From Exilibacterium tricleocarpae (GTDB taxonomy: Bacteria; Pseudomonadota; Gammaproteobacteria; Pseudomonadales; Cellvibrionaceae), in the NCBI RefSeq assembly GCF_007004655.1, contig NZ_ML660116.1, positions 1-60,342 on the forward strand: 60,342 nucleotides of DNA, read 5' to 3'. Positions 1 through 8,418 of the stretch are shown here, piece after piece (position 1 is the first letter of the stretch; each line of letters starts with the position of its first letter). A program made the translations under genes and the position numbers. The notes under the pieces are model-generated. The model saw only the letters and a program-made list of their open reading frames with translations. It did not search any database and was not told the origin of the DNA.

Positions 1-640
1 GCCCTTCGGCGAGACGCTTTCAGCGCCGACAGACGAGATTGGCTATACCGGCCACAAGTTTGATGCTGATCTCGGGTTGAGTTATATGCAGGCCCGATAT
101 TATGATCCGGTGATTGGGCGGTTTTATAGTAATGATCCCGTAGGTCCTTTAGGGCACCTAGAAAATGGAAATATACAAGGTTTTAACCGTTACGCTTACG
201 CAAACAATAACCCTTATAAGTACACTGACCCTACCGGTGAAGTTCCTGCTATTCCAATCGCTATTGCTGCTGCTAGAGCCTGTGCGTCCAATGCTGCTTG
301 TAGAGGCGCTGTTGTAAAAGTTACAAAAAACTTAGCAGATAAAGCTCGAAAAGCTAAACAGCGAGAGCGTAGAAATGAACGACGGCAGCGTAATTCAAGA
401 GATAATAACGACCCGAATAAACAGAATCAAACAGGAACTAATAAAGAGCGGTTTGAAGGCAAGCAAAATGCTAAAAAGCAATCGAGCGGTAAAAAAGAGA
501 AAAGCGATAGTAGGCAAGGGAGTGATACCAAAACTCAGCGTGGGCGCAACAATCAAAAGAGAGATGACGGAAAAAAAACAAATGCGACAGAAAAACAGGC
601 AGGCAACAGAGGGAGTCGAGATCCTGATGACAAATTTTAA
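1..640 (+). CDS. RHS repeat-associated core protein, C-terminal part (partial)
   Basis: The reading frame is open from the window edge, so the 5' end is missing. The visible part begins with the RHS core: a GYTGHKFD stretch, then YMQARYYDPVIGRF and a YANNNP/YTDPTG ending. In RHS proteins this core closes the shell that encloses a variable C-terminal toxin. After TDPTG comes a hydrophobic Ala-rich stretch with two Cys, then about 110 residues rich in Lys, Arg, Asn and Gln ending in DPDDKF. I recognise no nuclease or other toxin fold in this tail; it could be a basic, nucleic-acid-binding tip or a degraded one. A small gene starts 11 bases after the stop, the usual place for an immunity gene. 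The RHS assignment is firm; a toxic function is inference. Confidence 0.85.
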   Translation, partial: PFGETLSAPTDEIGYTGHKFDADLGLSYMQARYYDPVIGRFYSNDPVGPLGHLENGNIQGFNRYAYANNNPYKYTDPTGEVPAIPIAIAAARACASNAACRGAVVKVTKNLADKARKAKQRERRNERRQRNSRDNNDPNKQNQTGTNKERFEGKQNAKKQSSGKKEKSDSRQGSDTKTQRGRNNQKRDDGKKTNATEKQAGNRGSRDPDDKF

Positions 641-651
641 AGGTATCAGAA

Positions 652-1107
652 ATGCCTAAGAGACGTTCTGGTCGAGAAATTCCCAGCTCAAAAAATAAAT
701 TTATTGATGATTTTTTGCATAGCATTAAGAAGAGAGGTAAATCTTTAAAACACAAAACCTCATTTATGAGTTGTGATAAAGTTTTTACCGAAGAAGAAGG
801 TGTTAGGCTTGAAAAAGTCGAATTGAAGCTTTCTCCTGGCCATTCAGCTAGTGCTAGTTGTACGCTGGAAATTCATGTATGGGAAGACCGATGGATAAGA
901 TTATTATTTTCAGAGTGGAAAGATAACGCTTGGGACTGGTCGTGGAATATTGAAGGTTCAATATTGCCGGTATATGACGGAAAATCAATAATTGAGGCGA
1001 TTGAATCCACTCTGCTCCAATCATTTGAAATGTCAGCATCAAGCACTAACAGATTTGATCAGGTATGGAGGCCAATATTGGCGAGAGAGCCAGAATTGGT
1101 TAGGTAG
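652..1107 (+). CDS. Putative immunity protein for the RHS C-terminus
   Basis: This 151-residue protein has no signal peptide or membrane segment, so it is expected in the cytoplasm. It starts with a basic stretch (MPKRRSGREIP) and continues with a mixed alpha/beta-looking region rich in Trp and acidic residues, including WEDRWIRLLFSEW and WDWSWNIEGS. I recognise no named family. Its start lies 11 bases after the stop of the RHS gene, with an AGG at the expected distance, so the two are probably co-transcribed. Position and size match immunity genes of polymorphic toxin systems. The function is inferred from context only. Confidence 0.5.
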   Translation: MPKRRSGREIPSSKNKFIDDFLHSIKKRGKSLKHKTSFMSCDKVFTEEEGVRLEKVELKLSPGHSASASCTLEIHVWEDRWIRLLFSEWKDNAWDWSWNIEGSILPVYDGKSIIEAIESTLLQSFEMSASSTNRFDQVWRPILAREPELVR

Positions 1108-1556
1108 AGGCCTTGAGTGACGCCTGGGAGAAAAGCAGAAAAGGGAACGGAGTTAGACTTTTTGTCAAGCTATTGAAAAAAGTACAGGGTTACATTGGGT
1201 AACATGAACCACCGATCTTGAGGGACGCCTGCAACTTAGCAACTGATTAAAATTTTCTGCGTTGTGTCAGCCTTGCGGTATTGGCTTAAGTTGCACAGTT
1301 GCAGGCGTCCCTCAAGGCGCAGGCGTCCCTCAAGGCGGGAAGCAACGCCTGTCTGCCGACCTGCCAACAGAGAAAATTATCTGTAAAACCTTACCCGATT
1401 CCACTTCTTAACCAAGCCGGATCAAATGCGGATACATACCCTTTATTCCGTGATATGCTCTCGCACCCTGTGGGCTCCTAAGATCACCTGTCACATAAAA
1501 CACCATTTAAAGCCGCGAAAACTTCATGCGCCACAACTCAGTTTCTCATTGCTCTC
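1108..1556. other. Intergenic region with inverted and tandem repeats
   Basis: I see no convincing gene in these 449 bases. The region holds the inverted-repeat element at 1217-1336. The short open frames here have no ribosome binding site or family resemblance. It separates the RHS module from the cytochrome gene and presumably carries the promoter of the latter, though no clear -35/-10 pair stands out. Confidence 0.5.
1217..1336. repeat. Inverted repeat with tandem 18-bp copies
   Basis: Positions 1217-1236 are the exact reverse complement of 1297-1316 (20 of 20 bases). The right arm overlaps a perfect tandem duplication of an 18-base unit at 1301-1318 and 1319-1336 (unit begins GCAGGCGTCC). 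Transcribed, it would form a long hairpin. It resembles a small non-autonomous element or REP doublet just after an RHS module. No transposase is nearby. Confidence 0.7.
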
Positions 1557-3230
1557 ATGTCAACACTTCCTAAAAAAGCGCCAACCAGCTCACCGGATAC
1601 CATTCGAGCAGTTTGGACCATCATGCATTTGGTACTTTCAACAAGTGTAATAATCAGTCTATTAACGGGCTTTAGAATTGCAGCCCACCACCATGAATTT
1701 TTACATTGGTTAAAGCCTGTATTGCCCCAAGGCGACGTATTTTCTCTACATATGCTAGCGGCCAGCATTATGTGCTCTACCGTGCTGGCCTACGTATGTT
1801 TGCAGATTTATTGCTATCGAAAAAAAGTCACCTACCGCTTGATAAAACCGTCCAAAACCAAAGTCTGGGATTATCATCGCCCAGTACAAACGTTTGGCCT
1901 GACACTATGTGGGCTGGCCGTTGCAACCGGTATATTGATCCATCTTGTTCAAGATACCTTGCCGATTGTAAATCCAATAACATACAAAGCATACCTCGCA
2001 ATGGGATTGCGTTATGCACACCTGATCGTTGCCGCGTTGTTTATCGCCTATATTTTCATGCATGCGGCCAGCTATTTTGTCCTGGGGGGAATCAGCTTTG
2101 TAAAGCGTTTTTTCATACCACAAGTAAAGCAACTTCGCTCCCTCAAGGTACTCATATTCGTCAACGCCTCTCTTGTATGCCTGGGCACCTTCATCGTACT
2201 ACTGGACTACGGTTTTAATGGCGCACGCTGGTTTGCCCATAAACTGAAAGCTGCCAGAATCGACGACTCACAGTGGATCGAAATTGACGGCGTTGCGAAT
2301 GACGAAGCCTGGCAAACTGCGAAGAGTATCAAGCTTTTTACCTTTGGTGGCACAGGTTTTTATGAAGGCACCACCGAGATTCAGCTCAAATCCCTGCATA
2401 ATTCACAAGAGATATACTTCCATGTTACCTGGGAAGACCCCAGTGAAAGCATCGCTCACTTGCCTATTGTAAAAACCGCCAACGGCTGGACAGTCAAACA
2501 CGACGGATTTCAATATTTCAATGAAACCAAGCACTACGAAGATAAACTGGCCATACTCATCTCCCGCTCCTGCAGCATTGCGGCCGCAGGAACCGCGCAT
2601 CTCGGGCGAAAACCATTAAGAGCCAAACCTGCGAACTGGCATGGCAAGGGCTACCACTATAGCAAGAGCGCAATCAAACACGATTTGTGGCATTGGAAGG
2701 CCGTGCGCACCAACGGCAAAGGCCAGGCGGACGACAACTACATTGGACCGCCAGAACCGTCAACCCTGTTTTCACGCCGCTACACAGCCGGCTATCAACA
2801 GGATACCAAGCAAAGTGGCGCCTATATAATGAACTGGCAATTATTCAGGCCAGAGGGCGTGCAGCCAAAAAGATTGCCCAGGGACCATTTATTCAGACCT
2901 GAGAGTAAAAGCCAATTGTCACAACCGCCAAGTTATGGGACGTGGTTCGACTACGCGGCATATCGACAGCAACTCGATAATTTCCCGGCCGGCCTGGTAA
3001 TTCCCTCCGTCCTCTACCGATCAAACCAGTTTGAAGGCGACCGCGGAGACGTGCGCGCCAGGGGTGTCTGGAGTAAAGGCTTTTGGTCGCTCGAGCTGGT
3101 GCGTAGAAAAAACACACAATCTGACAATGACGTGGCGGTAACGGATGGCACATGTATTTGGGTTTCAGCATTTGATCACGCCCAGATTGGGCACACTCGC
3201 CACTTGCGCCCGATTGAAATTAATTTTTGA
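1557..3230 (+). CDS. Cytochrome b561-type membrane domain fused to ethylbenzene dehydrogenase-like haem domain
   Basis: The protein has 557 residues in two parts. Residues ~15-220 form five or so membrane helices with His residues placed as in di-haem cytochrome b561/HydC-type subunits (TIMHLVLS, HHHEFLHW, DYHRPVQTF, YAHLIVAA, FMHAASYF). Residues ~235-557 form a soluble domain starting WIEIDGVANDEAWQTA, with VTWEDPSES and a conserved WHWKAVR region, typical of the haem-binding gamma-subunit family of ethylbenzene and DMSO dehydrogenases. The likely role is electron transfer between the quinone pool and a periplasmic redox partner. No molybdoenzyme or other catalytic subunit lies beside it, so the partner is unknown. 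No strong ribosome binding site is visible; the start is the first ATG before the membrane region. Confidence 0.75.
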   Translation: MSTLPKKAPTSSPDTIRAVWTIMHLVLSTSVIISLLTGFRIAAHHHEFLHWLKPVLPQGDVFSLHMLAASIMCSTVLAYVCLQIYCYRKKVTYRLIKPSKTKVWDYHRPVQTFGLTLCGLAVATGILIHLVQDTLPIVNPITYKAYLAMGLRYAHLIVAALFIAYIFMHAASYFVLGGISFVKRFFIPQVKQLRSLKVLIFVNASLVCLGTFIVLLDYGFNGARWFAHKLKAARIDDSQWIEIDGVANDEAWQTAKSIKLFTFGGTGFYEGTTEIQLKSLHNSQEIYFHVTWEDPSESIAHLPIVKTANGWTVKHDGFQYFNETKHYEDKLAILISRSCSIAAAGTAHLGRKPLRAKPANWHGKGYHYSKSAIKHDLWHWKAVRTNGKGQADDNYIGPPEPSTLFSRRYTAGYQQDTKQSGAYIMNWQLFRPEGVQPKRLPRDHLFRPESKSQLSQPPSYGTWFDYAAYRQQLDNFPAGLVIPSVLYRSNQFEGDRGDVRARGVWSKGFWSLELVRRKNTQSDNDVAVTDGTCIWVSAFDHAQIGHTRHLRPIEINF

Positions 3231-3257
3231 TGAATCAATTGTGAATATTTTCACACT

Positions 3258-3938
3258 ATGCAAACTAATCTGACAAAAAGGCAAAAGGCACGTCTCAGCG
3301 GCGTTTTTGTGGCAGTAGTCATGGTATCGCTATTTTTACTTTGGCAGAATTATTGCGCTTATAAAAATAGTGGCGCCTGTAACGTCTGGAAAGATAAATA
3401 CGCCCACAAAGACGAGCTTGAAGGAGAGCACATTGACACGGATTTATTGCCCAGATTCACAAAAATTTCAAAGACGGGTGAGAAGATTCATCCCTGGTCG
3501 GGACCCTGGGCCTGCGTATGGGACAACGTCAACCGAATCTACTGGGAAGTAAAGACCGATGACGAGACAATCCATGACGGTTACTGGAGTTTTTCATGGA
3601 TGGTGAACGGTGAAGGTGTAGGCGATATGGGAGACTGCTACATATTGGAGCGCCGATGCGACACCCAGGATCTGATAGCAATCAGCAACCGCGAGCAACA
3701 TTGCGGCAGAACCCATTGGCGCCTCCCCTCGGCAAAGGAGTTGCGATCCCTCTTATATCGTCCTGACAGGCTGGGAGCGGTGAAGGTAAATTCGGCACTT
3801 TTCCCCAATATCAAGCGCGGCGATTACTGGACTGTGGAGAGCACCTCACAAAAAGCAAGAGCTTATAACTTTCTACATAACCATCTGCTGGATCTACCCA
3901 AGGCCAATGCGGCCTTTACCATCCTGGTAAGCGAGTAA
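3258..3938 (+). CDS. Membrane-anchored DUF1566 (Lcl C-terminal-like) protein
   Basis: This is a 226-residue protein with one N-terminal membrane segment (about residues 12-32, GVFVAVVMVSLFLLW) that acts as signal or anchor. The rest is predicted outside the cytoplasm. The C-terminal half carries the DUF1566/Lcl signature: THWRLPSAKELRSLL, then a FPNI and DYWTVESTS block. DUF1566 domains resemble the fold seen in surface adhesins and formylglycine-type proteins, and their role is mostly unknown. It starts 27 bases after the cytochrome gene on the same strand and may share its transcript. The order b561/haem fusion then DUF1566 suggests a joint envelope function, but no substrate can be named. 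Confidence 0.7.
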   Translation: MQTNLTKRQKARLSGVFVAVVMVSLFLLWQNYCAYKNSGACNVWKDKYAHKDELEGEHIDTDLLPRFTKISKTGEKIHPWSGPWACVWDNVNRIYWEVKTDDETIHDGYWSFSWMVNGEGVGDMGDCYILERRCDTQDLIAISNREQHCGRTHWRLPSAKELRSLLYRPDRLGAVKVNSALFPNIKRGDYWTVESTSQKARAYNFLHNHLLDLPKANAAFTILVSE

Positions 3939-4013
3939 ATGGTCCGGATAGCGCTTTTTCGCAGCATTGAGGTACCCGTACTTACACTCTCAGATACTGG
4001 AGTATCTACATTT

Positions 4014-6215
4014 ATGAAAGAACTAAAACCCGGTGTAAAGTCAATTTGCCTACTACTCTTGCTGGGCTGCGCGACAACGGTCTTTAGTGCGACAAAGTAC
4101 CATCGCCTGACCTGGGATGGTAACGCAAGCAGCGAAGCCGTGGTGGGTTTTTCACCATCGGGCGACAGCCGCTCGCCCTATGTGACGTACGGCACATCGA
4201 CCGACGAATCCCAGTGGGCTCAGGTCTATGCCGATGTTCAACGAACCTTTTCTTCATCGCTTTCAAGTTATTTTGTCCGTTTAGAGAACTTACCGTCCAA
4301 CTCCTCGATTTACTATCGGGTATGCGATCAAGACGGGTGCGGCCAGAGATTTTGGTTTAGAACCGCACCGGCCGACAATTCACCCTATACCGTCATAGCC
4401 GGTGGGGACACACGCTCCGGTTGGACGACACGCAGGAAAGGTAACCAGTTAGTCGCTAAAATCCGGCCGTTGTTTATCATGCATGGTGGCGACTTTACCA
4501 ATGCCAACAGCGCCTATGAAATGGGGGAGTTTTTAAAAGACTGGCAACTGACATTTTCTTCCGATCAAATCGACGGCAAGAGTTACAAGCGCATTTACCC
4601 GATTGTTCCAACCCACGGCAATCACGAAGACGGCAACTTCTCGACACTGTGCCAGGTCTTTGGCGTCGACTATTATCGTGATGGGAACTGTAACGCGAGA
4701 GACACCGTCGGTGCAGTCCAAATTTCACCACTACTGCGGGTGTACACACTGAATTCGCAGTTTCGAAGAAGCGGCTGGTCTTCCTATGCCAACTGGATGA
4801 ACAACTGGCTGGACGACGATTTGCGAACCGCAGGGACCTCGGTCAACTGGCGGTTCGCCCAATACCACAAGCCGATGTTTCCACACTACTCCGGCAAAAG
4901 CGAAGCGGAAATCTTGCATAGCTGGTGGGGAGACATGTTTTACGATCGCAGTGTGAATCTCGTGATTGAATCGGATACGCATATTAATAAAATAACCAAA
5001 ATTGTTCGCCCTACCAGCAGTTCATTTGCAACAGCGAGCGCCGGCACTGTTTATGCGGGCGAAGGCAGTTGGGGCGCACCGGCACGTTCGGCCAATGATC
5101 CGAAATCCTGGACCCAGGACCTGGCAAGCATTCAGCAATTCAAAGTGTTACAAGTGAAAACAGACAAACTACAATTGCGCACAGCCCAGTTCAACAGCTC
5201 GGCACAGGCCCTGAGTCGGGCTGAGCGCACTAATGATCCGCTGGCGCTACCGAATGGCGTAGACTGGTGGTCGGCAAATGGCGTGGGGGAGGTTATGCAG
5301 TTGGGCCTCGACAGCAGCGCGCGAACCATCGCTTACGGCGATGGTGGTGGAGGTGGTGGCCCTGATGGTGGCTCGGGTACCACGGTAAAACTCAACGCCA
5401 ATGAAGATACTTTTGTCGCGCAATCACGCCCTTCTTCTAATTACAACGGCAGCAGCGAAGGCTTGCTCGCCGACGGCAGCGACTCTACTTACGGCAGTTT
5501 AATGTCGTTGCTTAAATTCGACGTATCGAGCCTGCCCGAGTGTTCCGAGGTCACCGCAGCCACTTTGCGACTGCGTGTAACCAATCGCTCACAAGGGAAT
5601 TACCTGGTGCACAACAGCACCATCAACTGGAGTGCCGACTCAGCGACATGGACCGCTGTGTCCGGTGCCGATGTCAAAGGTGAGATCGCCGCTGAATTCC
5701 TACCATCCTCCACGGGATACCGGAATATCCCATTGAACCAAACCGGTGTAGCAGCGACTAACCACTGGTTAGAGGGCAGCAACAACGGTTTCGTTATCGC
5801 CTCGGGCGGCACCGGGGACGGCCTGGATTTTTATTCCAGCGAACAGGGCTACGGACCCGAACTACAGCTCGTCTATAAACAGAGATCGAACTGCAACGGC
5901 AACCCGGATGACAACACCAGCACGACAGTTTATCAAGGTTCATTGGAGAACAGCAGCGCTTCCGATGTACAACCCGGCGGGCAGTGGTTTGAGTTCGCTG
6001 GCGGAAAGCTGCAGGCAAAACTAAGCGGCCCGATAGATAGCGACTTCGATTTGTACTTTTATCGCTGGAACGGCTCAGCCTGGATCATGGTTGCAAAATC
6101 TGAAAGTTCGAACGCCAATGAGGCCATAAATCAAACCGTCGAGCCCGGTTACTATTACTTCCGCGTCTATTCCTACTCCGGCAGCGGCGACTACCATTTC
6201 AGTCTGACGAGATAG
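4014..6215 (+). CDS. Secreted purple acid phosphatase-like metallophosphoesterase with CBM96/DNRLRE and PPC domains
   Basis: ATG 4014 is preferred over the upstream frame start at 3939. It has a GGAG about 11 bases upstream and begins a normal signal peptide (MKELKPGVKSICLLLLLGC...FSA). The 733-residue protein then has an Fn3-like N-terminal domain, a metallophosphoesterase core with GGDTRSG, HGGDF, THGNHE, YHKPMFPH and SDTHI motifs supplying the two-metal centre, a glycine linker, a DNRLRE/CBM96-type beta domain (about residues 455-620), and a C-terminal pre-peptidase C (PPC) domain ending DYHFSLTR. The first residue of the final metal-binding box is Ser rather than the common Gly. It probably removes phosphate from extracellular esters while bound to a polymer. 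Domain calls are confident; the substrate is not known. Confidence 0.85.
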   Translation: MKELKPGVKSICLLLLLGCATTVFSATKYHRLTWDGNASSEAVVGFSPSGDSRSPYVTYGTSTDESQWAQVYADVQRTFSSSLSSYFVRLENLPSNSSIYYRVCDQDGCGQRFWFRTAPADNSPYTVIAGGDTRSGWTTRRKGNQLVAKIRPLFIMHGGDFTNANSAYEMGEFLKDWQLTFSSDQIDGKSYKRIYPIVPTHGNHEDGNFSTLCQVFGVDYYRDGNCNARDTVGAVQISPLLRVYTLNSQFRRSGWSSYANWMNNWLDDDLRTAGTSVNWRFAQYHKPMFPHYSGKSEAEILHSWWGDMFYDRSVNLVIESDTHINKITKIVRPTSSSFATASAGTVYAGEGSWGAPARSANDPKSWTQDLASIQQFKVLQVKTDKLQLRTAQFNSSAQALSRAERTNDPLALPNGVDWWSANGVGEVMQLGLDSSARTIAYGDGGGGGGPDGGSGTTVKLNANEDTFVAQSRPSSNYNGSSEGLLADGSDSTYGSLMSLLKFDVSSLPECSEVTAATLRLRVTNRSQGNYLVHNSTINWSADSATWTAVSGADVKGEIAAEFLPSSTGYRNIPLNQTGVAATNHWLEGSNNGFVIASGGTGDGLDFYSSEQGYGPELQLVYKQRSNCNGNPDDNTSTTVYQGSLENSSASDVQPGGQWFEFAGGKLQAKLSGPIDSDFDLYFYRWNGSAWIMVAKSESSNANEAINQTVEPGYYYFRVYSYSGSGDYHFSLTR

Positions 6216-6832
6216 CCGGCGAAACCAGCAGCCTTGTCAATGAGGCTGCTGCTTCCACGACCCTTGAGTTATCGCACACTAATACAGATAGACACTACCG
6301 ACGTCATCCGCATCAGTGTTGTCCCGATCGCCGCCAATACCTGTGGCGTTGCTGTCTTCCGAGCTACAGGAATAAGGGTCAAATCTTGACTAATAACATT
6401 TAGGTTCGAAACAATATCTTTTTCCATACCAAATCGGCGGTGGGTCTCTTCGAGACGTAGCAGAAGCACTTGACATACCTATCACCGTGAGATGTCCACT
6501 TACGACTCTGGTTATGATTTTACGTAGTAATACGCTCTCTAATGTTTCACTCGCAACGAACGAGCCATCTTGGGAACGGCCTGCTTCAAAAAGTAGAGGA
6601 AAGAGGAATATATCTCATATTTAAGCAATTACTATTAGTCAAGATTTGACCCCCCACCCCGGCCCCCCCACCCCGGCAGGTGAAAATCCAACAGCACTCT
6701 GGTAGCATTGCGACGGCGCAATCTCCCTGTAACGCATTTGAGTTCGTTAGTTTTCACGGTTTTTCGCCACGCCTTAAGACCCTTTTGACACGCTAGCATG
6801 ACTAACGACACCTTATATGGAGGTTCACAATA
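6216..6832. other. Intergenic region holding an inverted-repeat element
   Basis: No gene is supported in these 617 bases. A hairpin with 8-bp arms (6227-6234 and 6243-6250) just after the phosphatase stop may help end transcription, although no T-run follows. The middle is taken up by the element at 6376-6652. Directly after it is a C-rich stretch in which a short CCCCACCCCGG unit is repeated. The last part contains the strong ribosome binding site GGAGG of the next gene. Confidence 0.5.
6376..6652. mobile_element. Putative MITE/REP-type element with 20-bp perfect terminal inverted repeats
   Basis: Positions 6376-6395 (starting GGGTCAAATCTTGAC) are the exact reverse complement of 6633-6652. 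The 277-base interval contains no intact gene. Termini of this kind, GGGTCAAATCTTGAC, are reminiscent of sequences found near REP-associated tyrosine transposases in gammaproteobacteria, from memory and not checked here. No transposase is present, so if mobile it depends on one elsewhere. Confidence 0.6.
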
Positions 6833-7747
6833 ATGTTGAAGGTTCTAATCCCTATTCTCACCCTGACACTGGTTGCCTGCTCGCAAGAGCCGGAAACAAC
6901 AACCACACCGGCACCCGCCGAACCCGCCGCTGCGGCACCGACCGCAACCCCGCCGGCACCAGAGGCCGACCCCCTGGAAGCAACGCTGGCAGCACAAAGC
7001 ACCGAACACAAGGCCCGATACGCCCACCGCAACCCGCGGGAGACCCTGGAATTTTTCGGTATCGAACCGGGCATGACCGTGGTGGAGGCACTGCCCGGCG
7101 GCGGTTGGTATACAAAGATACTCTTGCCCTACCTCGGCACTGAAGGTGCGCTTGCCGGCGTCGATTACGCCCTGGATATGTGGCCGAAGTTCGGCTTCTT
7201 CAGCGACGAGCAGTTAGAAGCCAAAAAGACCTGGATTCCCACCTGGACCGCGGACGCCAATACCTGGCGCACGGAAGACAGCGCCGAAGTCAGCGCCTTT
7301 GTCTTCGGCTCCATGCCCGAGGACCTCGAGGGCAGCGCCGATGCCGTACTGTTTATTCGCGCCCTACACAACCTGAATCGCTTCGAGAACGACGGCGGCT
7401 ACCTTACCACCGCCCTCGGCGATGCCTACCGCGCGCTAAAACCCGGCGGCATTGTCGGCGTGGTGCAGCATGAAGCCCCCGCGGAGATGCCCGATGACTG
7501 GGCCGACGGCTCTAAAGGCTATCTAAAGCGAGCGAATCTGATCGCCAGCATGGAAGCCGCCGGGTTCGAATATGTGGATTCAAGCGATATCAACGCCAAC
7601 CCCAACGATCAGCCCACCACCGAGGATGTCGTCTGGCGCCTGCCGCCCATGCTGTTCACCAGCCGCGATAACCCGGAACTGCGGGCACAAATGCAAGCTG
7701 TCGGCGAATCCAATCGCATGACACTGAAATTTCGCAAACCCGGTTGA
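6833..7747 (+). CDS. Lipoprotein with class I SAM methyltransferase fold (COG4798-like)
   Basis: The 304-residue protein starts with a lipoprotein signal peptide whose lipobox is LVAC (Cys16), followed by a Pro/Ala/Thr-rich linker to about residue 45. The remaining part matches predicted methyltransferases: HRNPRETLEFFGIEPGMTVVE, then a motif I-like ALPGGGWYT, and later a LKPGGIVGVVQHE stretch. A perfect GGAGG lies 9 bases before ATG 6833. Members of this family are exported despite the methyltransferase fold; where S-adenosylmethionine would come from outside the cytoplasm is unclear, so the activity may differ from the fold. It sits alone, with a terminator-like hairpin following. Confidence 0.8.
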   Translation: MLKVLIPILTLTLVACSQEPETTTTPAPAEPAAAAPTATPPAPEADPLEATLAAQSTEHKARYAHRNPRETLEFFGIEPGMTVVEALPGGGWYTKILLPYLGTEGALAGVDYALDMWPKFGFFSDEQLEAKKTWIPTWTADANTWRTEDSAEVSAFVFGSMPEDLEGSADAVLFIRALHNLNRFENDGGYLTTALGDAYRALKPGGIVGVVQHEAPAEMPDDWADGSKGYLKRANLIASMEAAGFEYVDSSDINANPNDQPTTEDVVWRLPPMLFTSRDNPELRAQMQAVGESNRMTLKFRKPG

Positions 7748-8418
7748 TCGCGACAGCCGGTCGCAACCGCGACCGGCTCCTTTGCTGCCCGACAACACCA
7801 CACATACTTAAGCGCCCCCTTGTTAAGCCCGACAACTTCTCGCAGCTATTCCAGCGCAACCACTCCGACTCAGCTGCCTCAGTACCTCAGTAATGTTATG
7901 TCAAACAGCGATTTAGAGAACTCTCCTAAGTCAAATAAGTTATTGAGTGCTGAAGGACGTTTTACCCGAGCAGCCGCCCCTGCCGTGCAAGAATCTGGTT
8001 ACAGTAAGAAACAACCGGCAGATTCCGACCCGGCGACCCAAGTTTCATCGGCACAATCGACATTGTTGGATCGTGCAACAAGCGCTATTAGACTGCCTGT
8101 TCTTCAACAACGATTGCTTCAACACTGACGATTTATTGCAAAAAGCCGCTGGAACAGCGACGGAATTTTAAAATAAATAGGATATATCCGATAAACCCGC
8201 CTAGTATCTCGTCCGGTATTCGCTTAATGCCGTTTTGTTGCGTTCCCTTCGAAGCGAGACCGTTCGGTCAGCGAAACCGGCGTTCCCGATGAGAAGAATG
8301 CCTGCCACACGTCAACAGTCTTTGCTGTGTAGCAACAGTCTTCACTAGCGGACGGTCCCCGCCAACAACGCATCAAGCAGTAATAAAAAGTCACAATAAA
8401 ACCAAATTGAGAGATGAT
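7748..8418. other. Intergenic region without a supported gene
   Basis: The 671 bases hold the terminator-like hairpin at 7755-7783, and otherwise only open frames with no ribosome binding site or recognisable product. The final part should contain the promoter of the large amidohydrolase gene, but no clear promoter elements are seen. Confidence 0.4.
7755..7783 (+). terminator. Terminator-like hairpin after the methyltransferase lipoprotein gene
   Basis: Perfect 10-bp arms (7755-7764 and 7769-7778) flank a four-base loop and are followed by CCTTTG, a weak T-tract. It lies 8 bases after the stop codon. Confidence 0.6.

Noticed and set aside
7820-8128. Small plus-strand open frame in the intergenic region
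   Set aside because: Ser/Gln/Ala-rich sequence, no ribosome binding site, no signal peptide or known fold.
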